The notes beneath the pieces were generated by a model. The model saw only the letters and a list, made by a program, of their open reading frames with translations, was not told where the DNA came from and did no database searches. This document shows positions 1 through 12,480 of a stretch of 52,500 bases of DNA, piece after piece (position 1 is the first letter of the stretch; each line of letters starts with the position of its first letter). Source of the stretch: Glandiceps talaboti (lineage: Eukaryota; Hemichordata; Enteropneusta; Spengelidae); contig NC_135561.1 of NCBI RefSeq assembly GCF_964340395.1, forward strand, positions 12,895,461 to 12,947,960, written 5' to 3'. The position numbers and the translations under genes are program-made.

Positions 1-722
1 ATATATATATTATATGCGCTCTTTGGCACAGTTCGTTAAGGACAGAATGTTTTTTTTTATATTGCTAGGAGACTTCATTCGTACACGAAGTATTGCATAT
101 ATAAAATGTTTCCTGTACATAATGACTTCCATTTGGAACTTCAGGATTGTATACGAAATAAACTGTATACTGACAACTGTTGGTCCTTTCACCTTAATAA
201 ACAATTTGCCAGTCAAACTATTCGAGAGTGCAAGAGATTTCGACTAATTAAGATAAGAATTTTTGAAAACATTTTGACTACATGTTTATATGAGCTATTG
301 AATAGACGTTAATTTATTTGTATTCACAGAAGATGGTTTTGGTGACGTCTATGACCTTGCTTGCTGTGTACATGTATTTCGATGTTTACACTATCTTGAT
401 TATTTGGACGTAAAACAAAGACCTCACTGTATTTAATCTACCACATAGAACAACGACAGTTTTATTTTGTGTCTAGCGTAGTAAGCTGAACACTCGGTTT
501 CCTAAGTAGTAAGAATAAAACAGCAATGGATTATTTGTATATGTGGTTAATGAAAGGATAGCCATCCTGCAAGGATCTAAGTAATGAATCTTTAAGGGGA
601 ACATCCGTCCAGGAAATACAGACTTTTCGTAAACACAGCTGCATTCTGGGATATTATTTCATGATTTGTGATTATTCATGAGATGTGCTTTACACTTAAT
701 AAGCGAATATACACTTGGGAGT
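1..722. other. AT-rich DNA, nothing recognised
   Basis: The window opens in the end of an (AT)n tract. Short overlapping open frames in the first 310 bases have no recognisable motif and look like chance. Confidence 0.6.
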
Positions 723-860
723 AATAAATATTCATTGTTAAACCATGAATATATTATTTCTCTGACACCCATGATGCATTGACCAATAGGACGAATAAAT
801 ATTCATTGTTAAACCATGAATATATTATTTCTCTGACTCCCATGATGCATTGACCAATAG
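723..860. repeat. 71-bp tandem duplication
   Basis: Two 67-bp units, 723-789 and 794-860, each run from AATAAATATTC to GACCAATAG. I see one mismatch (ACACCC versus ACTCCC). The units are offset by 71 bases with a four-base linker. So few differences suggest a recent duplication. Only two units are present. Confidence 0.95.
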
Positions 861-2152
<1,292 letters not shown>

Positions 2153-3078
2153 ATATTAAACACAACATTTTTGTGATCCTTATTTATATAAAGGTCTCCC
2201 ATTAGCAATATAAAATAGACTATTGACATTTGTTCGTACGTGTGTGCATGTAAACAACGATCAGTATGAATAATATCTTTAGAGAGGAAATAATATGCTA
2301 TTTCATTCACACAAGTCGCTGTACGGTACTACACACAACTAACATTATAAATGCCGTGTATTCGTTATATGTTTTCAGATATCAAGTATATTGTTGTGTC
2401 TGTCCAGGTGTAGTGATCCTTAAGGCAAAACAACTTTGATAAGAAAAATTGGTTGGCAGCTGATTTTATTTATTTTACTTTCAAGAGCTTTATCTATTCT
2501 GTTATTTAATCAAAGTCCCATTGTACATTGCAGGTGGAATTCTTGACTGATATATAAAACACTTTATATATAACCTAAAAACAACCTACGTTTGAACTGT
2601 TCACGTCTTAACACAATAAATCCTGTCTCTCGGAATGTGATCATTTTAAATACGAAATAGTACATTTTGATAACTGTCTACATACAACAGCATGTTTACC
2701 TTGAACTACTCACTTACATCATTAACACTAATGTCAGTGTGTTTTTTTCCTTATCTCATTTGCCAGGTGAGAAAAGTAGGCCACCACTTTAGTGGTAATA
2801 GTTTTGTTTTTTTAAAGTAGGCTCTAGCGTTGTTTGATAACAGTTATCCTTCCCTCATGACCAAACACGTCAGCTCAGGATTACTTCGGAAATTAACTTT
2901 CAACTTGATTTGAATTGAGTAAATTAGATAACCTTGAGCTGGTGAGGAATCTGCTTCAAGTGTTAATTTACACTGTGTGTTTTTGATAAATCTTAGGTTT
3001 GGTTCACACAATCACAATGACAGGGGGACGCTTTATCAGCAATAACATTCAGCCTCTCTTACTGTCTTTTTGTCCACC
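2153..3078. other. No gene seen
   Basis: AT-rich DNA without motif-bearing ORFs, inverted repeats or RNA genes that I can recognise. Confidence 0.6.
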
Positions 3079-3169
<91 letters not shown>

Positions 3170-3178
3170 ATGTATATA

Positions 3179-3217
<39 letters not shown>
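3079..3217. repeat. Compound microsatellite (AT)n-(TG/TATG)-(TCTG)n
   Basis: (AT)n at 3079-3162, a short TGTG/TATG transition, then (TCTG)n at about 3179-3217. Tyr-Ile and Cys-Leu-Ser-Val open frames here are repeat translations. Confidence 0.97.
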
Positions 3218-4173
3218 TGGTCTTTCCCGAGATCTCTGGTAGCTTTAGTCTGCTATCCACCCATATATCTGTTCACTTGTCTGGCATGTCTGACCTAAAA
3301 TTCACCTGTCACTATGAATTTGTTTGGACAGATGATTATTACATACATTGGTGATATCCCATCTCATTAATTGATGACTAATGTCACACTTAATATGACT
3401 TGTATTTCATCATTTGACCTTTAGTTTTGACTTCATCGAGTACTGAATGGAAGACAACCTAGTGAGAATCTCCTTACAAATAAAACAAATCTACATTATC
3501 GGTCTCTAATAAATTGTCCAGATTAAACTGACTAAATGTTCGTCAGCCCTATTTAATGACAAAACATGTTAGATAATCTGTTGATGTTAGGAAACGAAAA
3601 GTGACGATCAACTTTGGTATGATAAGTGTGGTAATTGGACTAACAGAATAATTGGTTCAAAGTATTATGTTACAAATCTAATGGCTACAAGCAGTAACAT
3701 CATTATTGACAACATCAGCACTATGATATGTTACAGTTTAACAATAGTAACCTTGTTACAATTATTATTTCCAAATGCACCAAGACATCTATTTGCGAAC
3801 GTGAGTTTTAACAATCTTCGTCATTAGTTTCGGAGTCTGACTTGCGTTTTCTTCCACTGCTACAGTAGTTATAGTCACGATTACGTATATCTAGAAAGTT
3901 ATGACTTGTCTAATATAAGGTAATGGCTTCTAATATATGTAGGATGCACTAACAAAGTTGTGATTTCTACTGCATAAACCACTTAGACTAGCAGGAACAG
4001 TATCAAACAGAAACTAAATGTAACCACCAAGAAGGATATGAGGATGAAATTGGGAAAAGAAGATTATAAAATAGTAAGAAGAGCGATTGCTTCACATCTC
4101 CTTCATGACAAGCTAGTCATAATATGCTAAATTAAAATATACCGGTTTGAACAGACACCATTGTTATATTACT

Positions 4174-4175
<2 letters not shown>
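3218..4175. other. No gene seen
   Basis: AT-rich DNA with nothing I can support as a gene or repeat. Confidence 0.6.

Positions 4176-4253
<78 letters not shown>
4176..4253. repeat. (TA)n microsatellite
   Basis: Uninterrupted TA dinucleotides over about 78 bases, which is self-complementary and can extrude as a cruciform. Confidence 0.98.
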
Positions 4254-4254
<1 letters not shown>

Positions 4255-4910
4255 TGTTCAGATACATGTATATTTGTGACAAGTTACCGAGAAAGTATAA
4301 AACACATCTATATGTGTATTCGCTTTGCTTGCATGAATACACATCCCTTAAGAAACATTTCCTTAATTTACCAATATGAATGTATGCGTTAGAAAGGGTA
4401 ACTAACTCGTAATCTATTTAACGTTCTACGATATATAGGTAGAACAGTTGTTAATCTAATGAGACAGCAGCACCAGGTGGGTGAGAAGTGTTGATGTGAT
4501 TTTCACCTTTAAATACCTCTAATACCGTGCTTTGTAAAGATCTACTCTAGGACATAAATCATGATTAGTAAACGTGTCAGTAGTTTACAATTCCACAGCA
4601 ATAATCCTGAAGTAAAGAGGCACTACTCCGATGGGAAATGAAGTCTTCGTCGAGTAATAAACTTATTGTATACCTACCCTAGAAATTAACAATTTTGTTG
4701 GCGTTATAACTCTACACATCTATGAAGATCCAAACGTACAATCTAAATCCTCCGTTAATTGACCAGAAGTCTAGTTGCGTATAGAGACAAATCCACGTCA
4801 TGTCAAATTCTGTTTTTTATTTCCAGTGGTGAGAATGAGTAAGCTGTGTTCCTATGATGGGATATACTAACTTTTCACATCTCATATAATATTTAGATTA
4901 TTACCTTGCT
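4254..4910. other. No gene seen
   Basis: AT-rich DNA with no supported feature. Confidence 0.6.
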
Positions 4911-5213
4911 TCACGTTTTACTAGAATCATTGTAACATTCATAGCGATTGTCTGAAGCCCTTGCAATTTGAGAAATTGAATTGATGGTGTATGTTTCAGG
5001 CGTTTGTAAGTTACCTTTGATCGACATGAACTTACGACCATTGAATATACACTGCGCTATGGTTGTTGTGATATATGCGCCATCGTAATTAGAACGCCCT
5101 TCGTATTGTTGAATTAGTTTGATCAATATCTCTAAAATAACTACTTTGCCACAGAACACAAAACACCAAACAACACTGCAAATATAATGAACTGAATACC
5201 TTAATTTAGTATC
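4911..5213 (-). CDS. Candidate coding exon, unidentified
   Basis: A minus-strand frame is open from 5213 to a stop at 4911. If it starts at the splice-acceptor-like TATATTTGCAG (exon from 5175), it gives a 265-nt terminal exon of about 87 codons with mixed codon use and no simple repeats. Its first ~20 residues are hydrophobic (VVWCFVFCGKVVILEILIKL), and the rest is hydrophilic, including GAYITTTIAQCIFNGRKFMS. A second reading ends the exon at a donor-like AAAG-GTAACT near 5016. There is no nearby partner exon, and I recognise no family. It could be a chance ORF; the acceptor and the amino-acid balance are the only support. Confidence 0.2.
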   Translation of the reverse strand, partial: DTKLRYSVHYICSVVWCFVFCGKVVILEILIKLIQQYEGRSNYDGAYITTTIAQCIFNGRKFMSIKGNLQTPETYTINSISQIARASDNRYECYNDSSKT

Positions 5214-7153
5214 TTAAAGGTGATACGTGCTGCAGGTAGGATACAAATGTTGCCAGTGACTAATCTGAAAATGTATTTCGCTTAAGGCCAAGTTCGTGAT
5301 GATTATGAAGAATGACATCTAGGCTATGGTTATTTTGAAACCGATTAAAACGCCAAATTGCTTGACATTTTTCGTTGCAAAATAGGAAGTGAATAAATTT
5401 ATCAAAGTTTTCATTTTATAAATGTAGGTAACAGCTTGTAAAGTGGATTAATTATAGTGCAGTGTTCCTTCAAGTACATACATAGTATGAATCAAAGGTA
5501 TTCTTGCGCAATTATCAGACAAAGCTCTTGGCGTATCAAATTATGTTGTGTGTATTGGTTAAATTTCTAATTCCACTTTACCCCTCAGACATTGAATTAA
5601 TTATTCTAACATTCGCAATGACGTCATGTAGCCGCCAGTAAGATTGCAATCGCTGAGACCATACCCATACACGTCAACCTGAGCTATATAATCTTCATTA
5701 GTAATAGTTTTCGTTGTAACTGACCTTAAAAATTACATCTAAGGCACGAACAGTAACGCACATGAACACCCAAGTTGTGAAACACTTGGGCCCATCATTT
5801 TGCAACATTGAAGTTGTGTATCATACTTCCTTAAGTCTTTTTTTGTTGAATGGCATTTCCATTTGTTTATGAGAAAGTCAGTGTTGCCAATAGAATGCGA
5901 GTACTGGACAGGATGATATTGTGGATTATCTTAAGACCACAAATCACAATTGACAGTTGAAAATCTACTCTCTTGATTTCTCACTTATACTTGTGCATCC
6001 CAGCTTGTATGCTCATATATTAATATATCAATATTGTGAGAAACCTTCATTCCTGTCAAATTGATACTATTACAGCTTTGGTTACATGAATTGCTAATGT
6101 GGATGAAAGGAGTTCATCGATACGTTGATTGCAAAATATAAAGTCAATGTATGGCATAAATGATGAAGTGGGAGAGTTCTTCAAATACCACTGAGAATCA
6201 TACATAATTTGTGTATACTAGTACTACTCTAGTATATATAGCCAACATCTCGTGCCTTCTCATTGGTATTCATAGAAAGCTTTGATGTAATCTTTCCGTT
6301 CCTTTGAATCCCTAAAAAGATGTTTTTCTAATTCTAACGATTATGGCTTGACTCAGTTGCTGACATCCGCACGTCACATCTTCTTCCCACAGGGGGTAAC
6401 ATACTGTTTTTCATCTCAATATCGTATACGTATGAATTCTTATTTGTACGGACGTGTTCGTCTAGTAAATGAAAAGCAGAAACTCTTTTCGAAAACCCTC
6501 TGGGCATTTTTTGTTATGCTGAGAAGGGAATTATAACCAGGATTCTAGGGACAGTGTAAAACCTTGAAAGTGAAAAGTCAATAACGATTAACTTTACATT
6601 CATTATTAATGTTACTGCTCATTATGACGTCATCAGACTAACTGATGTCAAACTACCTACTAATTTAATTTAAGTGTAATATAATGTTTTTATTTCGGAT
6701 TATCTTAGGCGAATTATTTGTGATTCCGTTGTACTCCATAGCACTATCTTAAATCAACTTGAAAGAATAAAATAATGTAATTGAATGTAAGGCAGCAAGG
6801 ACCACTGTGCCAATAACTAATAAATATATATAGGACTTAATACAAAAACGGCTGGACCCCAGAGTATTCTTGCAAATGTTAAAATGTTAAAACGCGCAGT
6901 ACGTCTTTGAACGCAATATCTAAAAAAAAACCATTATTTTCTTCAATTTTAATAACAAATTTGTTTTCCCTATATGATTGTTTTCATGTAGGCAATGCTT
7001 ATGTTGTTTAGAGCAGGATAACATAACAACTGCTTCAAGATATATTAACAGGAAAGTAGGCAATGACGTATTTTGGTTTGCAAAAAAAAAAGTGTTTTAA
7101 ACACGTGGAGACCGCATATTGAATGGCGCTATAGTCGAATTTCCGGTTCCAAA
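5214..7153. other. No gene seen
   Basis: AT-rich DNA. A short hairpin (CCCAAGT, 8-nt loop, ACTTGGG) lies at 5769-5790. The open frame at 6348-6536 has no motif. Confidence 0.55.
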
Positions 7154-7210
7154 ATGAGGACGGCTTTTATGTTGCTACTTTTAGTCCTGTTTTGTTTTTA
7201 CTACGGTTGA
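7154..7210 (+). CDS. Tiny ORF with signal-peptide-like sequence
   Basis: ATG in a good context (CCAAAATGAGG) opens 18 codons, MRTAFMLLLLVLFCFYYG, then TGA. A basic residue followed by an uninterrupted Leu/Phe core is what a secretory signal looks like. It could be a first coding exon whose donor lies before the stop (a weak GTTGAA is the only GT there), or chance in a T-rich stretch. No mature peptide can be assigned. A less AT-rich patch follows at 7320-7615 without a demonstrable link. Confidence 0.18.
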   Translation: MRTAFMLLLLVLFCFYYG

Positions 7211-8042
7211 AATAACATTTTTATCTGGAAATGATGGAAAGACATGTTGACCTCTTTGATAATGAGTGATTTTATATAACAAAGACTAAACATTATCAAT
7301 GACAGAGAGAGTGATTTTATGGGTGAACACAGGGTACGCCAGGTGACAACCATCCCCCTGAGTAGCGCGTGCAAACCCCTCAGCGAGTATCAATACATGG
7401 CGTTGTATGGATAGACGCGCAATGCATCTTGGAACCGTCAACAGGTCTAATGTACACCGTTGAAGTTAAATCTCCCAAAGCGCATCTGAAGTTAGGATCG
7501 TGTTGTCGTGTGCCATTATGTCCATTTTCATACCAAAATGACCCGAGTGTGTGACGAGTCACAAAGAAGTATACAATGACTATACGCCTACAGGACCCGT
7601 TCATTGCAGGGTATCACAACGAATAGCAGATTCCATCAACTGTTGCATATATGTAGACTAATGCAACGAATTTGTTATTTTCAAATGGTTGTGTTCACAT
7701 GACCTCGTCAGCAGAGCAATCATGTAATTAACATGGTTTCTACTTTGATGGATATATATCATTATCCTGGTATTTGATAAAAGTTGTACATATGCTATAT
7801 TTACATCATACAAAGCTAAATATATGCATTAATTCATGTATTGCATTTATTAGTAATCTGTTGCACATGACAACATTAAGTTATCTGAGTTTACACAAGT
7901 TGTGAATGCATTGGTCATTTACTTAACTATAAGGTATAGTGATGGAAGATGATACTGCAAGGATAAAATACTAGTTGTTATATTTGATATAAATAGTTTT
8001 TGTCAATGGCATCTTCATAGTACGTACGTGTGGACCTGGGCC
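7211..8042. other. Intergenic DNA with a less AT-rich, CpG-bearing patch
   Basis: Bases 7320-7615 are visibly richer in G+C and CpG than the surroundings and are open on both strands (7369-7554 plus, 7380-7604 minus). Neither frame shows a known motif. It could be an exon, a regulatory island or an old insertion. Confidence 0.4.
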
Positions 8043-8076
8043 GTCTTAATTGGAGCACCATTGCTCCTATTAAGAC
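8043..8076. repeat. Compact 34-nt hairpin
   Basis: GTCTTAATTGGAGCA, loop CCAT, TGCTCCTATTAAGAC. Fourteen of fifteen stem positions pair and the loop is four bases. No paired flanking sequence extends it. It could be a short inverted-repeat remnant or a structured RNA element. Confidence 0.85.
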
Positions 8077-9821
8077 ATCTCTCTATCCATAAATCAAAGT
8101 ACCTTGTAAATCCTTATGGGTAAGATTGCAGATTACTTTCCATGTATCCCCGTTCCTTCTTATTTTGGCAGTGAAGCTTATGCTGTGAATCTCGGCTAGA
8201 GTCTATTTGTTATCAAACTCATAATAATCACTTCACGACCTTTGACATGACCCGGGAAATGGGGGGGGGGGGGGCAGTAGAAAATGAACAACATTACCCT
8301 GTATGTACAGAAACCTAGACAAAGAGATATGGTAACTGTCCTTCTTATTTTGCCAATACTGTAAATCAGAATGCCATGACTCTATTTGAAATATACAGAA
8401 ACAAAGTATGATTTCCCTGTGTCAGGATTAGATTCAGAGTACAAGTTATACCCACAGTCTAAGGTCGTTGCAGTTACACTACTCTGTTTGAGGGAAGATT
8501 GATAGCTTCCATTTGCGCTTAACATTCCTACGTAATACAATTACATATATGTGTTTTGGGACCATAAGGCTATGTTTGTTACCATAACAACCAATTGACG
8601 CACACGTGTATATCAAGGAAATAACGAACGTAGATGGGAGACGTAACTTACCATACCATACGTAATAATGGATGAATGAAGTCATTGATAAGCCGTTGAT
8701 ACGACATTATTATCATACTGTTGAGAATGTCTGCACTCTGTGCGTAAATGGTATGTATTAACGAAAAATAATTAGTCTACCTGGACTACCAATTAGTATT
8801 ATGATGGTATTCGTACTTAGTAAGTGCACCTGATGTGTACACATATTTATTAATTTCAAATAACATTGTAAATTCTAGAAAATTTCTCACTTAAATTTCA
8901 ATAACCAATCGACCTGTCTTTTGTATACATTACAGTTCTACAGTGTCGAGAAATCTCTGCTCAATATTCTCGAACGTTACACCGTCCAAATATAATTCGT
9001 AGCAGTACCATTCTTATAGTTTATGTATTTCGCAATATGAATGACACAAGGTTTGAAAAAGTAAATATAAATATCGCATATATACGTGGGAAATTTTGAT
9101 CCAGTTAGTTTTCAAATTAATACTTTTGGTATTCGATATCTATGTTAGTGATTTAAACGGCCTCGTATCACTAAACTCAAAGATTGTTGGTAGCAGTTAC
9201 ACGAATGCCTTCAGTTTTGCTTTTTATTTGTCTATTTAAAAATACAGGCGGGAAGGTTAAGACCATTATGAAAGCTTGTACGATAATCTAGCTGTAATTG
9301 GGGACAATTTTTGTCACCCAACTTTGAAAGGAAATACTCGTAACTTTGACTTTATTCATCCATGCCATGAATCCATCAAACCTTTATTGTTCACCTAATA
9401 GTATAGCTGATCCCCACAGCAAAGCAATTCTAAGCTCATTGTGTAGACAGCACGTAGCTTATAATTTGACCCTAATCAGAGCCACGCAACAGGTAGCGTA
9501 TACGTGCCATTTGATCATTGCATGTGATTACACGTTCATGATTATAAGCAATGCTCGGTACTTTGTCCATGACCCACGGCATTAAAGATGACGCCAGTAC
9601 ATTTTGTGAAGTCTATTGACGCACACATGTCATTCAAATCAACACTACATGACCTTCAACTAATAAGTGTGCATGAACACCAGTACCAAGCATGGTAGTT
9701 TTACGATATTATATATAATCACGTGAACAAGAATGATATTAAAATATGACCGACGCAAGAGTTTCAGCCGAGTTGTTAATGGATTAGTCTATATATACAC
9801 AGAAAGGAGTTCGTTATCGTG
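8077..9821. other. No gene seen; one poly(G) run
   Basis: A run of 14 G lies at 8261-8274. Otherwise AT-rich DNA. The open frame at 9346-9585 has no recognisable motif. Confidence 0.55.
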
Positions 9822-10130
9822 TACACTGGGCAAAAAAGTTGATCTACTGAGCGTATATGTGTGCCGACGCACTCGTAGATTTAACATGTACAGAGATGTA
9901 CTTGAATATACACAAACGCAGATCACATGTGTGCAGTAAATCTACGTAGCGTATATTACCATAGACGGAACATCCCAGTACGCTTAGTGTACGTTGTCGG
10001 TATATTAACGCCGACAGGAAGTGTGTCAGTGCGTATACTATCGCCGATAGAACGTAGATCTTCGTCAGACTAACGTACACGGAGTATACGTAGTACGTAT
10101 ATCCAGCATTGTACCCCCACGTTATAGGCC
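9822..10130 (+). mobile_element. Partial or divergent Tc1/mariner-like MITE (copy 1)
   Basis: Begins TACACTGGGCAAAAAAGTTG, nearly identical to the inverted right end of the complete element at 23154-23344. It is followed by the same style of sequence, dense in TACGTA, GTATAC and CTACGTAG palindromes: GTACGCTTAGTGTACG here resembles GTACGCTTAGTCTACGG there. No matching second terminus is visible before 10130, so it is truncated or diverged. The right limit is a guess. Confidence 0.4.
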
Positions 10131-10346
10131 TGTTAACGTTCAAGATTTGCATAAAAGGTCAACTCCAAAGGTCAGAGTTGTGGTCAAAGGTCACAAGAAT
10201 TCGAGCACGGCCGATCCCAGCACGGCACGCCCACGGGGTACCGGCCCTAGCTATAGGGTAGCTTTCTAGGGATACAGGTTGCGCCTGGTTATTGGCTTAT
10301 AAACCTGCTTATTCAATAAAGATCTTTCTGTATTTTGCTGGTAACA
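10131..10346 (+). mobile_element. LTR-like segment (possible solo LTR)
   Basis: The segment starts TGTTAAC and ends GGTAACA, a short inverted TG...CA end pair. It contains TTATAAACC near 10298 and AATAAAG near 10316, the order expected of promoter and polyadenylation signal in a short LTR. Its core (10200-10260) is clearly GC-richer than its neighbours. I could not find a target-site duplication or a second LTR, so this may equally be a host promoter or polyadenylation region. Confidence 0.2.
10156..10193 (+). promoter_or_regulatory. Cluster of nuclear-receptor-type half-sites including a DR1
   Basis: AGGTCA occurs at 10156-10161, 10169-10174 and 10188-10193, and TGGTCA at 10181-10186. All four point the same way. 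The last two are separated by one A, giving TGGTCAAAGGTCA, a DR1 arrangement of the kind bound by HNF4, RXR or COUP-TF class receptors. Binding is inferred from sequence only. Confidence 0.35.
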
Positions 10347-10519
10347 TCACCATCTTTTCATCGTATTCACTTCTTATCTTCTAATTAACTGTAATTATGA
10401 TTCTTTCAGTTCTCCATTACTTTATGATGGTGGATACTGGCAAATGCACATATACATGTATTTTGTATTCTAATACTTTGACAAAACAGATAAACCTTTG
10501 CTAGCAAGAAGGAAAAGCT

Positions 10520-10551
<32 letters not shown>

Positions 10552-12480
10552 ACAAACAAATAAATGAATAAACAACAACAATGTAACATTTAATTTTTAC
10601 AAATATGGGAAGAGGAAATTTAATTAACACTGCAATCACTTCTAAAATAACAAACAGGAAACTTTATTCATAAAAGAAAGTTGAACAGTAAATTTGACAT
10701 TTCTTTTACAGGAGTAACATCATATTCCATATATCATGTACTGGTACTATGTTTTTACACTTTTTATGTCCTTTAAATGAACCAAGATGGATTCAATGTG
10801 TCTTTGACCCACTAAATTCCATAGAAGAATAACCCAAACTGTACAAGTAATGTCAGTAGATAGAAATTGTTCTTTCCAACATATAGGTGGTACAGTGTGT
10901 AGCTAGCTGAGGACACATTGTTGATAAATATCACTGTACAAAATACAATTACATTTTACATGTAAACACTCCAGACTATAATTATGTAGATAAAAATGGG
11001 AATCTACACAACTGGTATAATGGGGCAACATGCACACAAAAGCCAAATTGTTTACAATAACTAATATTTCACAAATGTTTTAGGAAAGTAAAAAAAAAAT
11101 CATGTAAAATATCATTTTTGTATCGATTTGATATTGTTATATGTATGTAAATGTACACCAGATCTAGTTTGTTACTGTTAGCAGTATGTACATTGTAACT
11201 GAGGACCTGTTTTTGACAAAACATATTACTCACTAAAAACTGATCAGACTGCAGTGCAGAGATGATTTAGCTAGTTAACTATGCATACAGACTTGATAAC
11301 AGAGAATCTCTCTTTATTTACATTTCTTAGTAATCAAATAAATATACCATGCTATTTTGTATCAACTAAACTATTTCATGATTCTCTCCAACATTAAATT
11401 GGTATATTCTGTTGAAAAAAAATATACAACTATATACTACCATGACAACATCCTAGACAAAGCAACATTGACACAAGTAAATACATTTTCTATAGCATGT
11501 GGTAAAGTAAAGATACCACAAACCTGCAATCATGATAGTCCCTAGAATGTACACCTGAAGATCATAAAAGTCTGCAAAAATAATACTGGACAGTCAGATA
11601 TACGTTTCTATTATGTAATAATAATGTCAAATGATAAATTATGTCCAGGTATCAAAATAATCTCTATGTATTACATGTATATATAAAATATTCAAACCAA
11701 ATCTGTGTACACAAGCAAATACAGTTGGTGAAATATGCAGAATGAGGGTTGGCAACAGACTATTGGTTGTCAAATTGATAGCAACCAAACATTCATGTCA
11801 TACACTTCTTTCCAATGTAATGTTGCATTAGTGAGAGCCTGTAACTGTAAAATCCATTGTTGACTTACAGTAAAAGTTACTTTACAATTACAACATTGAC
11901 AGAGTTGGTTACATGTGCACAAAGAGACATGGTAACACACAGTATTCTGAATAGCCGACAACTCTCTCTGATTTGTATGCTCAGACATTATCTTTACATT
12001 TCAGGATAAACTCACACATGTACAGAGTTTTGTAAAAACATCAAACTAGAACTATTGGAGATGTTTTAATGTATGTCTGTTTTCAGTGGGACAGAAATCA
12101 GTGATGTTAGGTGGAAGAAGAAAGCACTTTCGTGAATTGAATGCCCTTCAGAATATTTACAAAGAAAATATGGGGAAAAATTGAAGCTGTTACAACTCCA
12201 CTAAGGATATTGATATTTCTGAATGGGTAGAAAGAAACTTGCATGTTAAATCTCTTTACACAGTTCGACTACCCATGTTGGTGATTTATTGACATTGAAA
12301 AGTATGTTATTTACGGCACATGTAAAATTTAGCTGTTAGACCTTTTTTTGTAATGTTTCTTTTCATTTGTAAACACCCTTGTGCTATAAATTGTGCAATT
12401 ACTATTGTAATGCTGTGTAACAGAGACTGGCATTTCCAGGGTTAGGTAGATTTGTACCAAATATTAGTTAAGAGCCTGAT
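10347..12480. other. AT-rich, low-CpG, UTR-like sequence
   Basis: No ORF with a motif. CpG is scarce compared with the flanks, and there are no long (TA)n tracts. This texture resembles a long 3' untranslated region, which would be on the minus strand (see the entry ending at 13616). Confidence 0.4.
10519..10551. repeat. (AAC)n microsatellite
   Basis: About eleven ACA/AAC triplets, then AAACAAACAAATAAATGAATAA. Poly-Val on the other strand is a repeat translation. Confidence 0.95.

Noticed and set aside
723-860. Direct repeats considered as a CRISPR array
   Set aside because: Only two long units with a four-base linker; not spacer-like, and the DNA is eukaryotic in character.
3036-3354. Tyr-Ile frames that could be taken for membrane segments
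   Set aside because: Translation of (TA)n, and the same at 4147, 29581, 29826, 43346-43800 and 43810-44062.
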